From Flavobacteriaceae bacterium (GTDB lineage Bacteria; Bacteroidota; Bacteroidia; Flavobacteriales; Flavobacteriaceae): a DNA stretch of 19,140 nt. The stretch spans positions 1 through 19,140 of the forward strand of contig WGDF01000005.1 in the NCBI GenBank assembly GCA_015493405.1. Reading direction: 5' to 3'. Below, piece by piece: positions 16,568 through 19,140 of this stretch. Made by a program: the position numbers and the translations under genes. Positions within the stretch are counted from its first letter, which is position 1. Every line of letters starts with the position of its first letter. The notes under the pieces were generated by a model, which ran no database searches, had not been told where the DNA came from, and saw nothing but the letters and a program-made list of their open reading frames with translations.

Positions 16568-16827
16568 ATTTAGTTAAAAGCTAAGCATATCAATGTTCCG
16601 ATGGTGAAGGAATCAGAAACGCAAGTTGGATAGGGGATAAAGAATTAAGAATAATGATTTTTGATTTTATTGATTGTAGATAATGGCCAATATTGATTTA
16701 AATTTTTAATTCCTCAAATTTAAAATATATGAAGTAGTCGGGAAACATCAATCATCAAAACATTCTATGAAGCAAAATATAGTCTTATTTCGGCAATTTT
16801 ATCAATAGTTTTATCAATAAAAAATTA
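16568..16827. other. 260-nt gap between the LUD gene and cdsA with a short tandem repeat
   Basis: Only very short frames are found here (10 codons or fewer from ATG on the plus strand). Two copies of TTTTATCAATA, at 16797-16807 and 16809-16819 (period 12), lie just before the cdsA ATG. No perfect TAnnTTTG box or terminator stem was seen, so the cdsA promoter is not located. Confidence 0.5.
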
Positions 16828-17613
16828 ATGAAAGAACTTACAAAACGGGGATTTTTTGGTCTAATATATGTTTTAGTCGTTATTTTGGCTTTGCAAACTT
16901 ATGCTTGGACCGTTGTATTATTGGGTGTTTTCTTAATTTTGGGCTTAAAAGAATTCTCAGGTTTGATACATTTAAATTATAAAACGGTTTTGCTGCCGGC
17001 ATTATTCATATATTTAACTTCTTTTTTATACCATTATCAAACTGCTATAGACCTCAAAGTGCTTAAAATATCTTCCGGATTTGCTTTATTGGTTTTATTT
17101 ATCCCTTTTATCTATTTTATTTTTGATAAAATATCGGCTTCAATGCTAGCTAACATTTATTTAGCTGTTTTTTATTTGGCACTCCCTTTTTCTTTGGCTT
17201 TAGGCATTGACATCAAACTATTATTATCCGTTTTTATTATTATTTGGGCCTCAGACAGTTTTGCCTATTTGGTTGGAAAAAATTTTGGTAAACATAAATT
17301 AGCGGAACAAATATCACCTAAAAAAACGATTGAAGGCGTAGGAGGCGGTTTGTTGGGTAGTTTGATTGTTGCCTACCTGATTTATCAATATAGCGGCTGG
17401 CATTTTATGTTAAATTTGAATCAATTCTTTATTTTAGCTGTAATTATTGTTATCTTTGGCACGCTGGGAGACCTGTTGGAATCCAGATTCAAACGATTGG
17501 CAAAAGTTAAAGATTCCGGTCATCTTATCCCCGGTCACGGTGGTATTTTAGACAGATTAGATAGCTTTATTTTTGCGCTTCCGTTTGTTTATGTTTTTTT
17601 ATTAATAATTTAA
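16828..17613 (+). CDS. cdsA: Phosphatidate cytidylyltransferase
   Basis: The product has 261 residues and about seven to eight membrane helices. It makes CDP-diacylglycerol from phosphatidic acid and CTP in the inner membrane. Near the C-terminus it carries the complete CdsA signature: SRFKRLAKVKDSGHLIPGHG followed by GILDRLD. Upstream are the WASDSFAYLVGKNFGKHKLA and SPKKTIEGVGGG motifs, which are also family hallmarks. Psd starts 3 nt after the stop, so the two phospholipid genes form one unit. The linking enzyme, phosphatidylserine synthase, is not in the window. Confidence 0.95.
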   Translation: MKELTKRGFFGLIYVLVVILALQTYAWTVVLLGVFLILGLKEFSGLIHLNYKTVLLPALFIYLTSFLYHYQTAIDLKVLKISSGFALLVLFIPFIYFIFDKISASMLANIYLAVFYLALPFSLALGIDIKLLLSVFIIIWASDSFAYLVGKNFGKHKLAEQISPKKTIEGVGGGLLGSLIVAYLIYQYSGWHFMLNLNQFFILAVIIVIFGTLGDLLESRFKRLAKVKDSGHLIPGHGGILDRLDSFIFALPFVYVFLLII

Positions 17614-17616
17614 TCT

Positions 17617-18303
17617 ATGCAATTACATAAAGAAGGTTACAGAGTTATCGCGTGGTCATTTTTGATTATTATCGTCATTAACTATTTTCTTCATAAGCTC
17701 AATGATATTTATTGGTTGAACAGTATTTTCTCTATTGTATCATTGATCTTTTTTATGTTGATTGTTTATTTTTTCCGTTTCCCGGCCCGATCGGTTAAAG
17801 CGCTACCCAATGAAGTGGTCGCCCCTGTAGATGGAAAAGTGGTGGTCATAGAAGAAGTTTTTGAACCGGAGTATTTTAAAGACAAACGTCTTCAGATTTC
17901 TATTTTTATGTCTCCTTTAAACGTTCATGCAACGCGTTATCCGGTTAGTGGTAAGGTTATTTACAGTAAATATTACAAAGGCAAACATTTGGTTGCTTGG
18001 CATCCCAAATCTTCGGAATTGAATGAACGTACGACCATTGTGGTTGATAATCCGGTTATAGGTCCCGTTATGTTTCGGCAAATTGCAGGAGCCGTGGCAC
18101 GCCGCATTGAAAACTATTCCAAAGTAGGAGATGAAGTGCAGCAATGTGCTGATGCCGGTTTTATCAAATTTGGATCACGAGTGGATGTTTTCTTACCTTT
18201 AAATACAGAAGTGGATGTTGTAATAGGCGATAAAACCCGCGGTGGTGAAACCATCATTGCCGAAGTTATGACACAGCTCCAAAACAGTATGAAACCAGTC
18301 TAA
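17617..18303 (+). CDS. psd: Phosphatidylserine decarboxylase proenzyme, short type
   Basis: The product has 228 residues and turns phosphatidylserine into phosphatidylethanolamine. Two hydrophobic helices (about 9-27 and 35-52) anchor it in the membrane. The decarboxylase body has VVAPVDGKVVVIEEV, QISIFMSPLNVHATRYPVSG, and VARRIENYSKVGDEV. The self-cleavage site lies in GFIKFGSRVDVFLP: cleavage between Gly186 and Ser187 would make the pyruvoyl group from Ser187. This GSR form and the short length are typical of the archaeal/Bacteroidota-type Psd rather than the LGST enterobacterial form. Together with cdsA it serves phosphatidylethanolamine synthesis. Confidence 0.93.
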   Translation: MQLHKEGYRVIAWSFLIIIVINYFLHKLNDIYWLNSIFSIVSLIFFMLIVYFFRFPARSVKALPNEVVAPVDGKVVVIEEVFEPEYFKDKRLQISIFMSPLNVHATRYPVSGKVIYSKYYKGKHLVAWHPKSSELNERTTIVVDNPVIGPVMFRQIAGAVARRIENYSKVGDEVQQCADAGFIKFGSRVDVFLPLNTEVDVVIGDKTRGGETIIAEVMTQLQNSMKPV

Positions 18304-18568
18304 TAAAATACTGATGTATTGATTTAATACCAAAAACGACTATTTATTTTGGACTAAAAACAATTCTTTTTGATTTAAAAAGCTGTAAATCAGCTATATA
18401 TATTCAACTTCTAAGTCCTGAAAAAACATACATTCTTATTTAATTTACCTAGACATAATTCTCTAATTGATAATTTATTTTGTAAAAATTTATCAACTTA
18501 AAACAATTATGGCACATTATTTGAAAAATAACTAAATGAGCCGTAAGTTTAATTAAAAATTAAGAGTT
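18304..18568. other. 265-nt AT-rich gap between psd and the repeat-protein gene
   Basis: No credible coding frame is seen. It contains overlapping small inverted repeats at 18371-18395 (TGATTTA/TAAATCA and AGCTG/CAGCT) without a T-run, and a sigma-54-like element at 18510-18525. Confidence 0.5.
18510..18525 (+). promoter_or_regulatory. Sigma-54-like -24/-12 element
   Basis: TGGCAC (18510-18515), a 5-nt spacer and TTGAA (18521-18525) match the sigma-54 layout TGGCAC-N5-TTGCA except for A in place of C in the -12 box. The ATG at 18569 follows about 43 nt later, and no TAnnTTTG box is near. The mismatch falls at an important base, so this is tentative. Confidence 0.35.
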
Positions 18569-19140
18569 ATGAAAAAGTTAGGTTTATTATTATTAATGTC
18601 GTTTTTGTTTACCGGAATGTATGCAAAAACCAACTGGAGACCTATGTGGCACAGAATGGCAGAACCTGTTAAAATCAACATACGCCATATCGATTTCTTT
18701 ATTTTTCCCAACGGTGAATTTGATTTCAATGCCCAAGGCCGTCGTTATCGTTATGCCGGTTATCGAGGTGTTCGCATAGAAAGAGATCATTTTGGCAAGA
18801 TTAGACGGGTCGGGAATGTTTATCTTAACTACAACAGATATGGACAAGTGAGCCGTATTGGTCAAGTCTTTATCAAATATAACCGTCGCGGTTTGGTTGA
18901 AAGAATAGGACGAAAACGAATTCATTACAATAGACGCGGTTATTATGTCTCCGGACAATCTTGGGGATACCCTGGATTCGTTTCAGGTGTAGATTTTTAT
19001 TACGGCCCTTCTCAAAATTATGAATATGAGCCTTATAATGAGGATCAAAATTATAATTATGATGATGAAGAGGATGGTGATAACTACTATTATAGACAAC
19101 CCGAACCCGGAAAAAAGGATTTAAAGGTAAGAAAACATAC
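18569..19140 (+). CDS. Exported protein with 16-residue YNRxG repeats (cut by window edge)
   Basis: The frame is open from ATG 18569 to the right edge, 190 codons, without a stop. A signal peptide (MKKLGLLLLMSFLFTGMYA) comes first. The segment IRHIDFFIFPNGEFDFNAQG (39-57) leads into three tandem 16-residue units at 78-93, 94-109 and 110-125, with pattern [IV]xRxGxVx[IL]xYNRxG. A weaker fourth copy precedes them (about 63-77, YRGVRIERDHFGK). Residues 141-176 are rich in Tyr, Asn, Asp and Glu, followed by a basic stretch. I recall similar uncharacterised proteins in Flavobacteriia but no named family. The repeats suggest a beta-strand array outside the cytoplasm. Confidence 0.75.
   Translation, partial: MKKLGLLLLMSFLFTGMYAKTNWRPMWHRMAEPVKINIRHIDFFIFPNGEFDFNAQGRRYRYAGYRGVRIERDHFGKIRRVGNVYLNYNRYGQVSRIGQVFIKYNRRGLVERIGRKRIHYNRRGYYVSGQSWGYPGFVSGVDFYYGPSQNYEYEPYNEDQNYNYDDEEDGDNYYYRQPEPGKKDLKVRKH

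Noticed and set aside
18371..18395. Overlapping inverted repeats after psd
   Set aside because: The stems are only 5-7 nt with no T-run, so neither a terminator nor an attenuator can be supported.
18593..18958. Minus-strand frame of 121 codons at the right end
   Set aside because: It is antisense to the plus-strand exported repeat protein, which has a signal peptide and regular repeats.

Overview
The window looks like chromosomal DNA of a Flavobacteriia-type bacterium (phylum Bacteroidota). The evidence is low GC, several perfect Bacteroidota -7 promoter boxes (TAnnTTTG, sometimes with TTTG about 20 nt upstream), start regions without a Shine-Dalgarno sequence, lineage-typical families (GLPGLI, DUF4837, DUF5684, short Psd), a tmRNA encoding the tag GENNFALAA, and the rsfS-ftsH-LUD-cdsA-psd gene order. 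No phage, transposase, rRNA, tRNA or CRISPR array was seen.

Layout. Bases 1-345 (minus) hold the N-terminal part of an exported GLPGLI-like protein. Bases 519-883 (minus) appear to hold a decayed gene in three frames, with a strong plus-strand promoter beside it for a DUF4837 lipoprotein (1086-2054). A perfect 48-nt palindrome ends that gene and encodes the last codons of convergent tatA. An exported metallophosphoesterase (2390-4300) and the convergent tmRNA ssrA (4359-4755) share a terminator hairpin. Next come manC (GDP-mannose synthesis), a REP-like intergenic palindrome, menB (menaquinone synthesis) and a small DUF5684 membrane protein.

Bases 7457-13419 are read from the minus strand. 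crcB/fluC (fluoride channel) is coupled to an SRPBCC-GyrI-like membrane-anchored protein, and aroQ stands alone. A tightly coupled chain follows: birA, a FemAB-like GNAT acyltransferase, a DegT-family sugar aminotransferase and a WzxE-like flippase. Its three junctions are ATGA, ATGA and TTGA overlaps. The last three genes have the same order as E. coli wecD-wecE-wzxE, which suggests that an N-acylated amino-sugar is made and a lipid-linked glycan is flipped. The biotin ligase at its head is short and seems to lack the usual C-terminal domain.

From 13464 the plus strand carries rsfS and ftsH, then a LUD-domain protein with its own promoter, then cdsA and psd (3 nt apart) for phosphatidylethanolamine synthesis. 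The window ends inside an exported protein with three exact-period 16-residue YNRxG repeats, preceded by a sigma-54-like -24/-12 element.

Most genes are conserved housekeeping functions. The more unusual parts are the birA-headed sugar cassette, the repeat protein with its sigma-54-like site, the decayed gene, and the dual-use palindrome in tatA.
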